Below are positions 1 to 5,880 of a DNA stretch of 8,827 nt, piece by piece (the first letter of the stretch is position 1; each line of letters begins with the position of its first letter). Position numbers and translations under genes: made by a program. The notes under the pieces are model-generated. The model did not search any database. It was given only the letters and a program-made list of their open reading frames with translations, and was not told the DNA's origin. Origin of the DNA: Sutterella sp. (GTDB lineage Bacteria; Pseudomonadota; Gammaproteobacteria; Burkholderiales; Burkholderiaceae_F). The DNA lies in NCBI GenBank assembly GCA_020025915.1, contig JAHHRH010000054.1:1-8827 (forward strand). Direction: 5' to 3'.

Positions 1-33
1 GGCGGTCAGTGGACTTTCACCACATAAACACAC

Positions 34-51
34 GTGCGCCGCTGGGCGCAC
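34..51. repeat. Short perfect hairpin beyond the deaminase-gene terminator
   Basis: GTGCGCC (34-40) and GGCGCAC (45-51) form a perfect 7-bp stem with a GCTG loop. On neither strand is it followed by a good T-run, so I do not call it a terminator. It lies just beyond the terminator of the deaminase gene and could be a secondary structure at the 3' end of that transcript or belong to a gene outside the window. Confidence 0.35.
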
Positions 52-90
52 CAAACAAAACGGGTTGGTGTTCACAAATACCAACCCGTT
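52..90 (-). terminator. Intrinsic terminator of the deaminase gene
   Basis: AACGGGTTGGT (59-69) and ACCAACCCGTT (80-90) are a perfect 11-bp inverted repeat with a 10-base loop. Read on the minus strand, the stem is followed by TTGTTT, giving a U-rich tail. It starts 22 bases after the stop codon of the minus-strand deaminase gene. Confidence 0.8.
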
Positions 91-112
91 GCGTTATATC
101 GTTGCGGAACGC

Positions 113-601
113 TTAACTGCAGCGACCATCACATTGCGGTTCGTCGCATTGGTCAGGTGTGACCTGACTTGGAAATTCAATATCGGTCAGTTGCGTGACT
201 TTGATGCCCGCGCGCTTTAAGAATTCAAGTCCTTCAGAACTACGATAGAGCGTGTGATAGTACACCTCTGTGATCCCACATTTCTGAATCAACAGGGCGC
301 AGTGAATACATGGACTGTGCGTAATAAAGATAGTCGCGCCTTTGCTCGAATAGCCATTTTCAGCGAGTTTAGCAATGGCATTGAGTTCGGCATGCTGAAC
401 TTCAGGGCGTGTGACCAACTGATCGTTGACTTTCATCTCGCAACAATTGTCATAACCCGTTGGCATCCCGTTCCAACCAAACGAAATGATGGAATGATTT
501 TTGACAATGACACAACCGACCTTGAGTCGCTTGGCGTAGCTACGCTGCGACGTAAGTAAGGCGATCTGCATGTACATTTGGTTGTCTTTCTGAATATCCA
601 T
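113..601 (-). CDS. Deoxycytidylate (dCMP) deaminase family protein
   Basis: A 162-residue member of the zinc-dependent cytidine/deoxycytidylate deaminase superfamily. The family hydrolyses dCMP to dUMP, feeding thymidylate synthesis in the cytoplasm. Visible motifs are the catalytic His-Ala-Glu at residues 70-72 (VQHAELNAI) and the zinc ligands in Pro-Cys-x2-Cys at 97-101 (SPCIHC). The substrate-side NGMPTGYDNCCE stretch near 44-55 is typical of the dCMP deaminase branch. The start was taken at 601 although the frame is open to 679: the upstream codons run into the efp terminator, would add a chance hydrophobic stretch of 26 residues, and lie over a candidate promoter. No clear Shine-Dalgarno is seen. 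The last 11 residues hold three cysteines (152, 157, 161), which is unusual and could bind metal. dCMP specificity rather than another cytosine nucleotide is inferred from motifs. Confidence 0.85.
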   Translation of the reverse strand: MDIQKDNQMYMQIALLTSQRSYAKRLKVGCVIVKNHSIISFGWNGMPTGYDNCCEMKVNDQLVTRPEVQHAELNAIAKLAENGYSSKGATIFITHSPCIHCALLIQKCGITEVYYHTLYRSSEGLEFLKRAGIKVTQLTDIEFPSQVTPDQCDEPQCDGRCS

Positions 602-629
602 GATGCGCAAGCCAAGAGTAGAACCAATG

Positions 630-658
630 AGTAAAAAGTTTACCGCAATTTCTAGCAA
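630..658 (-). promoter_or_regulatory. Candidate promoter of the deaminase gene
   Basis: On the minus strand TTGCTA (653-658) and TTTACT (630-635) are separated by 17 bases. Each matches the sigma70 consensus at 4 of 6 positions. It lies just after the efp terminator and would start transcription about 22 bases before the ATG at 601, which agrees with the chosen start. Confidence 0.4.
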
Positions 659-661
659 TAA

Positions 662-694
662 CAAAAAACCCGACGCCAAAATTGGACATCGGGT
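662..694 (-). terminator. Intrinsic terminator of efp
   Basis: On the minus strand ACCCGATG (694-687) pairs with CGTCGGGT (675-668), with one G-U pair. The loop can close further through CCA/TGG. A run of six T follows immediately (668-663). It starts 28 bases after the efp stop codon and separates efp from the downstream deaminase gene. Confidence 0.8.
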
Positions 695-721
695 TCTTTG
701 TGAATCGACAAACGTTGTGAA

Positions 722-1279
722 TTACTTCACGCGGTTACGGTATTCGCCCGTACGGGTGTCGATTTCAATCTTGTCGCCGGTTTCAACGAAGGCCGGAACG
801 GAGAGTTCATAGCCCGTACCGATCTTGGCAGGCTTCATGACCTTACCAGAGGTGTCGCCCTTGACAGCCGGTTCCGTGTAGGTGACTTCGCGAACGAGGA
901 TCGTCGGGAGTTCGATGGAGATAGCGCGGCCTTCGTAGAACACAGCTTCAGCAGCCATGCCGTCTTCGAGGTACTTGAGCGCTTCAACCATGACGTCAGC
1001 TTCAACTTCGTACTGGTTGTATTCTTCATCCATCCAGACATAGTGCGGATCAGCGAAGTAGGAGTACGTCACTTCCTTGCGTTCGAGGATGAGGTCTTCA
1101 AACTTGTCGTCAGCACGGAAAACGGTTTCCGTCATGGCGTTCGTGAGAAGGTTCTTCATCTTCATCTTGACCGTGGAGGCACCACGGCCACCCTTCGAGT
1201 ATTCGGACTTAACGACGACCATGGGGTCCTTGCCGACCATGAAGACGTTGCCGAGGCGAAGTTCCTGAGCGGTTTTCAT
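722..1279 (-). CDS. efp: Translation elongation factor P (Arg32 type)
   Basis: EF-P binds the ribosome between the P and E sites and promotes peptide-bond formation when consecutive prolines stall it. The protein has 185 residues, the usual length. An N-terminal KOW-like domain (about 1-63) is followed by two OB-fold domains (about 65-127 and 130-185). The modification loop reads SKGGRGAS, with arginine at exactly residue 32. This is the rhamnosylated type, not the lysine type modified by EpmA/EpmB. The C-terminal signature region GTGYELSVPAFVETGDKIEIDTRTGEY is intact apart from normal variation. AGGGAA at 1287-1292 is a good ribosome binding site 7 bases before the ATG. The gene lies directly downstream of earP, whose product should modify it, and is followed by its own terminator. 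Confidence 0.97.
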   Translation of the reverse strand: MKTAQELRLGNVFMVGKDPMVVVKSEYSKGGRGASTVKMKMKNLLTNAMTETVFRADDKFEDLILERKEVTYSYFADPHYVWMDEEYNQYEVEADVMVEALKYLEDGMAAEAVFYEGRAISIELPTILVREVTYTEPAVKGDTSGKVMKPAKIGTGYELSVPAFVETGDKIEIDTRTGEYRNRVK

Positions 1280-1286
1280 TTATCTA

Positions 1287-1292
1287 TTCCCT
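1287..1292 (-). promoter_or_regulatory. Ribosome binding site of efp
   Basis: AGGGAA on the minus strand, 7 bases before the efp ATG. It is the clearest Shine-Dalgarno among the minus-strand genes here and fixes the efp start. Confidence 0.75.
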
Positions 1293-1304
1293 AATTGCAG
1301 TGTT

Positions 1305-1342
1305 GCGAGAATTCTTTCTCGCGCCCATTTGCAAGAGGGCGC
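1305..1342 (-). promoter_or_regulatory. Two adjoining hairpins in the efp leader
   Basis: Read on the minus strand, GCGCCC (1342-1337) pairs with GGGCGC (1326-1321). The next stem, GCGAGAA (1322-1316) with TTCTCGC (1311-1305), is perfect with a 4-base loop. The two stems share bases 1321-1322, so they compete slightly or stack. They sit between the candidate efp promoter and the efp ribosome binding site. There is no T-run, so a simple terminator is unlikely. They could influence mRNA stability or processing between earP and efp. Confidence 0.4.
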
Positions 1343-1367
1343 AAGAAGCAAAAATCAGTAGCCCGTC

Positions 1368-1395
1368 ATTCTAACAAATTTTTAATCGTCATGAA
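1368..1395 (-). promoter_or_regulatory. Candidate promoter for efp
   Basis: On the minus strand TAGAAT (1373-1368) is a good -10 hexamer, matching 5 of 6. TTCATG (1395-1390), 16 bases upstream, is a weak -35. It lies in the 184-base gap between earP and efp and would let efp be transcribed independently of earP, as expected for an abundant translation factor. Confidence 0.35.
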
Positions 1396-1463
1396 TGCTT
1401 TTTATTTTGTTGTAGGATTACTGGGCTTTAAATGGTGGATATGCTAGTGTAAATCAACCAAAA

Positions 1464-2603
1464 CTACGCGCTCTGAAACGAGATTTCATCGACGATGTGG
1501 CGTGCGAGATCGCCTCGACGAAGTAACTGCTCGCGCCAACGTTCGGCAGCTTGACGTTGCGCAGGGAGGGCTCGCCACCAGGTCAAGAAGTCGTCGGGTG
1601 TCAGGTATCCAGTGACCCAATGACGCGCGGCGATGTCAAACGCATCGCGTTGCTCAGCGTGCGTTGAGTCAAAAGTCGATTCAAAGCGCTGTAGCCAAGC
1701 GTCTAATTTGATTTCGTGGGCTTTATCTTCTGTGGGGTAGATCGCCCACAAAAGCGGGGTGCCCGCGAGTTGCGCACGAACAAAGCTATCTTCACCACGA
1801 ATAATGACCGCATCCGCAGCGCGAAGAATGTCGTCAAAAGATTCTTGTGGCACAAAGGGTAGGCGAACCAGATGAATGTGTTTGGCTCCTTCAAGGGTTT
1901 TGGCTAAGCCGTCGCTTGCAGCGCCCGGTGCCAAGAGAAGATTGATTGGTTCATCAAGCGCACATAAGCCTCTTGCGAGCTGATCTATGGCATTCACAGG
2001 ATACGCAAAGAAAAAGAGCGTCTTTCGATCAAGCTTGGCACCATATTGTGTGAGCCATGTTGCTCGATCAAATTGCTGACGGGCTTCGTCTAGGCCATCC
2101 TCAATCAAGAGACCGCCTGTCTTGTCGGTAAAGCCCGGGAAGTACCAAAGCTTTTTGATGGGTAGCGAGGGGTGTAGTCCCCAAATCTTGTGTGAGCCTT
2201 CTACCCATTCTTCGGCCGAGAGGTAATCGAGATTTATATAGAGACGCTCAAGCCCGTCGCATAAGCCTTTTTCGACTGCGTCAGGGAGTCGGCAACCAAA
2301 GGTTTCTAAAACGAGATTAGGCCAGGTGCCGTCAATGGTTTCAAGGTTACCTTGATTGACCTCGGCTTCAAAGGTATCCCAATTCACGATACGAATGCCA
2401 CGCACGTTTGTGCAGGTCTTTGTGGTATCTAGATCATGGACGAGGGTGCCCAACGTTTTAAAGTCATCAATGACGAGCGTTACTGGAAAGGCCAGGTCAC
2501 GAAGACGTTTGGCAAGACGCCAGGTGACACCTGCGTCGCCAAAATTATCAATCACTCGACAAAAGATCACCGCCCCTTTGGGCGCAAGGTTGAATTGAGA
2601 CAT
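1464..2603 (-). CDS. earP: EF-P arginine rhamnosyltransferase EarP
   Basis: EarP transfers rhamnose from dTDP-beta-L-rhamnose to Arg32 of EF-P in the cytoplasm and is needed for EF-P activity in these bacteria. The protein is about 379 residues, the usual size, with the GT-B layout of two Rossmann-like domains. The N-terminal motif CRVIDNFGDAGVTWRLA carries the two family-conserved aspartates (residues 19 and 23 from this start). The C-terminal nucleotide-sugar motif RGEDSFVRAQ is at about 269-278. The reading frame is open to an ATG at 2631-2633. I prefer the ATG at 2601-2603 because it gives the N-terminus length normal for the family and because the upstream ATG overlaps a TACAAT promoter hexamer. 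Neither start has a clear Shine-Dalgarno. The gene lies upstream of efp on the same strand, the classic earP-efp arrangement, and is divergent from uvrC. Confidence 0.93.
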   Translation of the reverse strand: MSQFNLAPKGAVIFCRVIDNFGDAGVTWRLAKRLRDLAFPVTLVIDDFKTLGTLVHDLDTTKTCTNVRGIRIVNWDTFEAEVNQGNLETIDGTWPNLVLETFGCRLPDAVEKGLCDGLERLYINLDYLSAEEWVEGSHKIWGLHPSLPIKKLWYFPGFTDKTGGLLIEDGLDEARQQFDRATWLTQYGAKLDRKTLFFFAYPVNAIDQLARGLCALDEPINLLLAPGAASDGLAKTLEGAKHIHLVRLPFVPQESFDDILRAADAVIIRGEDSFVRAQLAGTPLLWAIYPTEDKAHEIKLDAWLQRFESTFDSTHAEQRDAFDIAARHWVTGYLTPDDFLTWWRALPAQRQAAERWREQLLRRGDLARHIVDEISFQSA

Positions 2604-2631
2604 AGCTTTGAGATATGTGGATAGAAGCGGC

Positions 2632-2659
2632 ATTGTACCGCGTCTTGTCGAGGTACAAT
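2632..2659. promoter_or_regulatory. Palindromic divergent promoter/operator between earP and uvrC
   Basis: ATTGTACC (2632-2639) and GGTACAAT (2652-2659) form a perfect 8-bp inverted repeat with a 12-base centre. Each arm gives a TACAAT -10-like hexamer on one strand: toward uvrC at 2654-2659 and toward earP at 2637-2632. In each direction a weak TTGTAC -35 overlaps the other promoter's -10, with a 15-base spacer. The dyad could equally be the binding site of a dimeric regulator. Start of earP transcription here would fall just upstream of the ATG at 2603. Confidence 0.45.
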
Positions 2660-2723
2660 CTGCGAACGCTGATTTGCGAGTGACCTATTAATTAAAGGCA
2701 GAGGTTTCCGCGCCTATTTTTCT

Positions 2724-4655
2724 ATGACCAACGAAGATGTTCTAACGCTTACGGATGATTCTGACGATCGAGTCCCGTTTGATCCGTCTAAAGAGTTAAA
2801 GACTTTACCAAATCTACCGGGGTGCTACCGCTATTTTGACGCTGAAGGGCAGTGCCTTTATGTAGGGAAAGCGCGCGACCTTAAAAAACGCGTTTCTTCG
2901 TACTTTCAAAAGCATGGGCTCTCGTCTCGTATTGCCATTATGGTGAGTCAGATCGCACGACTCGAAACGACTGTGACGCGATCTGAAGCAGAAGCCTTGT
3001 TACTCGAAAACAACCTCATCAAGACGCTCAACCCTAAGTACAACATTCTCTTTCGAGACGATAAGAGCTATCCGTATGTGCGTTTGGGTCCTGAAAAATT
3101 CCCGAGGCTTTCATACTATCGTGGTGGCGTTGATCGTAAGTCGCGATTCTTTGGGCCGTACCCCAATGGGACGGCCGTGCGTGAGGCCATTCAGATCATG
3201 CAAAAGGTCTTTGGTCTTAGAACGTGCGAAAACTCTGTCTTTGCTAATCGTGAACGCGCTTGTCTTTTGGGTCAGATCGGCCGATGCTCAGCCCCTTGTG
3301 TGGGTGTCATCACTGAAGAAGATTACGCCAAGGATATTGAGCGCGCTGCGGCCTTTTTAGAAGGGCGTACCCGTGACATTGTCTCAGACTACGAAAAGCG
3401 GATGTGGGAAGCCTCTGAAGCCTGGGCTTTCGAAAAAGCAGCGTTTTATCGTGATCGCATTGCAGCGCTCACGACCGTGCAACACCAACAAGCCATCGAA
3501 ACTACCGGGGGCGATACGGATGCCGACATTGTGGCAGTTGAGGTGCACGGGGCGATTGCTTGCGTCAATCTCGCCATGGTGCGAGGCGGTCGACACTTGG
3601 GGGATCGTCCGTGTTTTCCGAAGTTGGGTGTCCGTAGCGAAGCATTGATGCCATCAAAGACCGACATCATGGTGGCCTTTGTACGCCAACATTATGCCGA
3701 CGGAATGCCGATTCCGAATGTTTTGATTTTGGACGGCAATGCGATGATGTCAGAAGACCGTGATGAAGCTGTCGAAACCGTGACAGATGCGCTCTCTGTG
3801 ATGGCAGGACGTCGTGTGACGGTGGTCACTGAACCTCGTGAAACGCGTCGACGTTGGTTGGAGATGTGCGTCAAGGGAGCTGAAATTGCGCTCGCACGTC
3901 ATTTGCAAGAAGAAGGGAGCCAAATGACTCGCCTCAAAGAATTGATCAGTATCCTTGAATTCATGCCTGACGACGGCGATCCGCTCAACTTCCGGGTGGA
4001 GTGCTTTGACATTTCGCACACTTCTGGCGAAGCCACGCAAGCGTCGTGTGTCGTCTTTGCCGAAGGTCGTATGCAGTCGTCACTATACCGTCGATTCAAT
4101 ATTACGGGCGTTGAACCTGGGGACGACTATGCGGCGATGCGTCAGGTACTTGAACGTCGCTATCGACCGGTCACCCGCGGCGAAGCAAGGCTCCCTAATG
4201 TGGTGCTCGTTGACGGGGGCAAGGGGCAAGTTGAAATGGCACGTCAGGTCTTTGAAGAATTGGGGCTTGATCTTTCGGTGATTGTCGGTGTGGCCAAAGG
4301 CGAAGGTCGAAAAACGGGTTTAGAGACCCTGATCTTTCCGATGATCGATGGTGAGCGTCGCGAACCGTTGGTCTTAGGGACGATGAGTCAAGCCTTGATG
4401 CTCATAGCAGAAATTCGTGACGAAGCGCACCGATTTGCGATTACAGGGATGCGCGCCAAGCGAGCTAAGTCCCGTCAAACGAGTCGACTCGAAGATTTAG
4501 AGGGGATTGGCCCCAAACGTCGAGCCAAATTGCTTAGCCACTTCGGTGGATTTAAGCAAATTTCTAATGCATCGGCGGAAGATATTGCTAAAGTTGAAGG
4601 CATTTCTGCCTCGCTCGCGGCTAAAATTTACGCACAGCTCCATGGGAGCCATTAA
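2724..4655 (+). CDS. uvrC: Excinuclease ABC subunit C
   Basis: UvrC makes both incisions around bulky DNA lesions after UvrA/UvrB recognition. It has 643 residues, about 30 more than the E. coli enzyme, mostly an N-terminal lead. The GIY-YIG nuclease domain (about 30-110) for the 3' cut shows PGCY at 32-35, LYVG at 45-48, Arg51 and Glu95. Cysteines 168, 180, 188 and 192 keep the spacing of the reported iron-sulphur cluster ligands. A UVR domain that contacts UvrB is at about 213-248. The RNase H-like domain for the 5' cut shows FDISH (Asp429), GDDYAAM (467-468), LVDGGKGQ (Asp497) and DEAHRFA (His569). A tandem helix-hairpin-helix region follows at about 589-640. The ATG at 2724 is the only plausible start before the nuclease domain, although no close Shine-Dalgarno is seen. 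pgsA follows after 15 bases. Confidence 0.97.
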   Translation: MTNEDVLTLTDDSDDRVPFDPSKELKTLPNLPGCYRYFDAEGQCLYVGKARDLKKRVSSYFQKHGLSSRIAIMVSQIARLETTVTRSEAEALLLENNLIKTLNPKYNILFRDDKSYPYVRLGPEKFPRLSYYRGGVDRKSRFFGPYPNGTAVREAIQIMQKVFGLRTCENSVFANRERACLLGQIGRCSAPCVGVITEEDYAKDIERAAAFLEGRTRDIVSDYEKRMWEASEAWAFEKAAFYRDRIAALTTVQHQQAIETTGGDTDADIVAVEVHGAIACVNLAMVRGGRHLGDRPCFPKLGVRSEALMPSKTDIMVAFVRQHYADGMPIPNVLILDGNAMMSEDRDEAVETVTDALSVMAGRRVTVVTEPRETRRRWLEMCVKGAEIALARHLQEEGSQMTRLKELISILEFMPDDGDPLNFRVECFDISHTSGEATQASCVVFAEGRMQSSLYRRFNITGVEPGDDYAAMRQVLERRYRPVTRGEARLPNVVLVDGGKGQVEMARQVFEELGLDLSVIVGVAKGEGRKTGLETLIFPMIDGERREPLVLGTMSQALMLIAEIRDEAHRFAITGMRAKRAKSRQTSRLEDLEGIGPKRRAKLLSHFGGFKQISNASAEDIAKVEGISASLAAKIYAQLHGSH

Positions 4656-4660
4656 AGAAC

Positions 4661-4664
4661 AGGA
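4661..4664 (+). promoter_or_regulatory. Ribosome binding site of pgsA
   Basis: AGGA six bases before the pgsA ATG, inside the 15-base gap after the uvrC stop. It supports translational starting of pgsA from a shared uvrC-pgsA mRNA. Confidence 0.6.
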
Positions 4665-4670
4665 AAAAAC

Positions 4671-5306
4671 ATGGCTAAACTTAAGCCCCCTTTTAAACTC
4701 AATGTGCCGATGCTCCTTACCTGGATGCGCATCGCGATGATTCCACTGGTGATCGGGATTTTTTATTTGCCCGAAAGCTGGATGAGTATGACGTGCAAGA
4801 ATATGCTTGCGACCGTGACCTTCATTATTGCGGCCGCGACCGATGCGTTAGATGGCTACCTGGCGCGTCGCTATCAAGGATGGGCAACGCCCATGGGGGC
4901 CTTCTTGGATCCAGTGGCCGATAAATTGCTTGTGAGCGCTGCGCTTGTGGCATTGGTAGGTTTAGATCGTTGCGATATGCTTGCTGCCATGATCATCATT
5001 GGTCGTGAAATCACGGTCTCAGCTTTGCGTGAATGGATGGCCAAGGTAGGGGCTTCGGGAGCTGTCAAGGTGAATTGGTTTGGCAAGATCAAGACCATTG
5101 CTCAGATGGTTGCGATCCCGATGTTGCTTTGGTGGGATCCGGTGATGGTCGATACGTCGATCTTTACGGGTGAAGTGAGTGTTGCGATGATGGGGCACAT
5201 CTTAATTGTTGTGGCCGCTGTGCTCACAATCTACTCGATGTATGTCTATATGATGGCTGCACGTCGCGCTTTGACGGCGCCTGGTGTCCAGGAACCCGAG
5301 GCATAA
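4671..5306 (+). CDS. pgsA: CDP-diacylglycerol-glycerol-3-phosphate 3-phosphatidyltransferase
   Basis: This inner-membrane enzyme condenses CDP-diacylglycerol with glycerol-3-phosphate to phosphatidylglycerophosphate, the committed step to phosphatidylglycerol and cardiolipin. It has 211 residues, slightly longer than the E. coli enzyme. The CDP-alcohol phosphotransferase signature runs from Asp58 through DG (61-62), AR (65-66), Gly76 and Asp80 to Asp84. The usual consensus has eight residues between AR and G; I count nine here (67-75), a one-residue expansion. About six hydrophobic segments are visible, near 13-33, 43-60, 86-98, 103-118, 140-155 and 171-195. The uvrC-pgsA order is widely conserved in proteobacteria. 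In many relatives tRNA genes follow pgsA, but I see none here. A plus-strand terminator candidate lies about 50 bases downstream. Confidence 0.95.
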   Translation: MAKLKPPFKLNVPMLLTWMRIAMIPLVIGIFYLPESWMSMTCKNMLATVTFIIAAATDALDGYLARRYQGWATPMGAFLDPVADKLLVSAALVALVGLDRCDMLAAMIIIGREITVSALREWMAKVGASGAVKVNWFGKIKTIAQMVAIPMLLWWDPVMVDTSIFTGEVSVAMMGHILIVVAAVLTIYSMYVYMMAARRALTAPGVQEPEA

Positions 5307-5339
5307 AGTCAGCCTTTAGACGCAATAGATATTTGAATA

Positions 5340-5352
5340 GCCTCTTTGAGGC
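5340..5352. repeat. Small hairpin downstream of pgsA
   Basis: GCCTC, TTT, GAGGC: a perfect 5-bp stem without a T-run. It may add structure to the 3' end of the uvrC-pgsA mRNA just before the better terminator candidate. Confidence 0.3.
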
Positions 5353-5357
5353 GTATG

Positions 5358-5403
5358 ACGGCCGACGGCGCGGATCAGATTCCAAGCTTTCGGCCGTTTC
5401 TTT
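5358..5403 (+). terminator. Probable terminator of the uvrC-pgsA operon
   Basis: ACGGCCGA (5358-5365) and TCGGCCGT (5390-5397) form a perfect GC-rich 8-bp stem with a 24-base loop. It is followed by TTCTTT on the plus strand. The long loop lowers confidence. It stands head-to-head with the minus-strand terminator at 5411-5446. Confidence 0.5.
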
Positions 5404-5410
5404 CAGACAC

Positions 5411-5446
5411 AAAAAAGTCCTTGGCACAACCTTTGGTGACAAGGAC
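5411..5446 (-). terminator. Strong intrinsic terminator of a minus-strand small RNA
   Basis: On the minus strand GTCCTTG (5446-5440) pairs with CAAGGAC (5423-5417). Inside it CAC/GTG pairs across one mismatch, and six T follow directly (5416-5411). No minus-strand protein gene ends here, so the terminator must serve a non-coding transcript coming from the yihY side. Confidence 0.8.
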
Positions 5447-5618
5447 GCATAGGGGAGGCAGATACAAAGAGGGCTGGCTTTCGTCGAAAAACCAGCCACC
5501 CTTTCCCCCAAGGGAGTCTTCAAACGCCTTACTGTCGAAAGACTCTCCGCACTGTTTGACACAGTGTCAGGCTTATGCCCGAAAACAGCAGAACTGCTTA
5601 GAGTCAGTCTGCGGTATG
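5411..5618 (-). ncRNA. Predicted structured small RNA, about 205 nt
   Basis: This non-coding transcript is inferred from a complete set of signals. A sigma70-like promoter is at 5625-5653, the probable start is near 5618, and a strong intrinsic terminator closes it. Local stems in order on the minus strand are: 5598-5587 (AGCA/UGCU), 5580-5569 (GGGC/GCCU), 5566-5550 (CACUG/CAGUG), 5545-5514 (GAGUCUU/AAGACUC), 5514-5499 (CCCUU/AAGGG) and 5497-5472 (GGCUGG/CCAGCC with inner U-A pairs). The 5' end (CAUA and GCAGA, 5618-5608) can pair with UCUGC and UAUG at 5462-5448 just before the terminator, giving a closed overall fold. No convincing ORF exists: the open frames here run through the terminator hairpins. 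I compared it from memory with 6S RNA, tmRNA, RNase P RNA, SRP RNA and tRNA and recognised none. The size and end-pairing are reminiscent of 6S RNA, but the multi-hairpin layout differs. Confidence 0.55.
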
Positions 5619-5624
5619 AACAGA

Positions 5625-5653
5625 ATCATACACGAGTTTTTTCTACTTGTCGA
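5625..5653 (-). promoter_or_regulatory. Promoter of the minus-strand small RNA
   Basis: On the minus strand TCGACA (5653-5648) and TATGAT (5630-5625) are separated by exactly 17 bases. Each matches the sigma70 consensus at 5 of 6 positions. This is the best promoter match in the window. Its -35 touches the left arm of the inverted repeat at 5653-5673. Confidence 0.65.
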
Positions 5654-5782
5654 GTATTTTTCGCTAATTGTCGGCAAATAATTTGAGAACCTCAAATTGA
5701 GGGGTATTTTCCCATCTAAAATAGGTGAAATGGCTAGTGCCATAAGGAAACTCTAATTGTCGACTATTAGCGAAAGAATACT
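5653..5782. repeat. Inverted-repeat pair flanking a dyad-rich spacer
   Basis: The left arm 5653-5673 (AGTATTTTTCGCTAATTGTCG in two parts: AGTATTTTTC, GCTAATTGTCG) is the reverse complement of the right arm 5761-5782, with one substitution and one extra base. The 87-base spacer holds AATTTGAG/CTCAAATT (5680-5698), the overlapping palindrome CCTCAAATTGAGG (5690-5702) and TATTTT/AAAATA (5705-5723). CTAATTGTCG also recurs directly at 5664-5673 and 5753-5762. It may be a pair of regulator sites between the divergent small RNA and yihY, or a small non-autonomous element. No target duplication is obvious. Confidence 0.5.
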
Positions 5783-5809
5783 TCTTATTGTGTCAAAATG
5801 TCGTTTTGG

Positions 5810-5838
5810 TTCGTTTTGTGGCTTGTTGCATGTACAAT
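5810..5838 (+). promoter_or_regulatory. Candidate promoter of yihY
   Basis: TTCGTT (5810-5815), a 17-base spacer, then TACAAT (5833-5838). The -10 is good and the -35 weak. Transcription from here would begin near 5845, after the possible upstream start codons at 5788 and 5830. This supports the ATG at 5881 as the yihY start. Confidence 0.35.
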
Positions 5839-5880
5839 GGTTGCAATCATTTACAGTTTTTCTTTGATCTAAATCCGCTT

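Larger units (their letters stand above)
5307..5880. other. Protein-free intergenic region between pgsA and yihY
   Basis: 574 bases with no credible protein gene. From left to right they hold the end of the uvrC-pgsA transcript with its terminator, a convergent minus-strand small RNA with promoter and terminator, an inverted-repeat/dyad cluster, and a candidate yihY promoter. The longer open frames cross these hairpins and lack family character. No tRNA T-loop pattern is seen, although tRNA genes often follow pgsA in proteobacteria. Confidence 0.6.

Noticed and set aside
602..679. N-terminal extension of the deaminase with a membrane-like stretch
   Set aside because: The DNA is the efp terminator and probable promoter region; family members begin at about the ATG at 601.
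5224..5562. Minus-strand open frame of 112 codons over the pgsA end and intergenic region
   Set aside because: It begins at a GTG inside a hairpin, runs through the small RNA terminator and antisense to pgsA, and its protein resembles nothing.
5411..5618. Identification of the small RNA as 6S RNA
   Set aside because: Length and end-pairing fit, but the interior forms many separate hairpins instead of one rod with a central bulge, and no remembered 6S motif matches.
5346..5681. Plus-strand open frame of 111 codons downstream of pgsA
   Set aside because: It crosses two terminators, an opposing promoter and several hairpins; there is no ribosome binding site and the composition looks random.
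5307..5880. Possible tRNA genes after pgsA, as found in many proteobacteria
   Set aside because: No GTTCRANYC T-loop with a matching acceptor stem could be found on either strand.
5788..5880. N-terminal extension of YihY from TTG 5788
   Set aside because: It overlaps the candidate promoter, lacks a ribosome binding site, and is not family-like.
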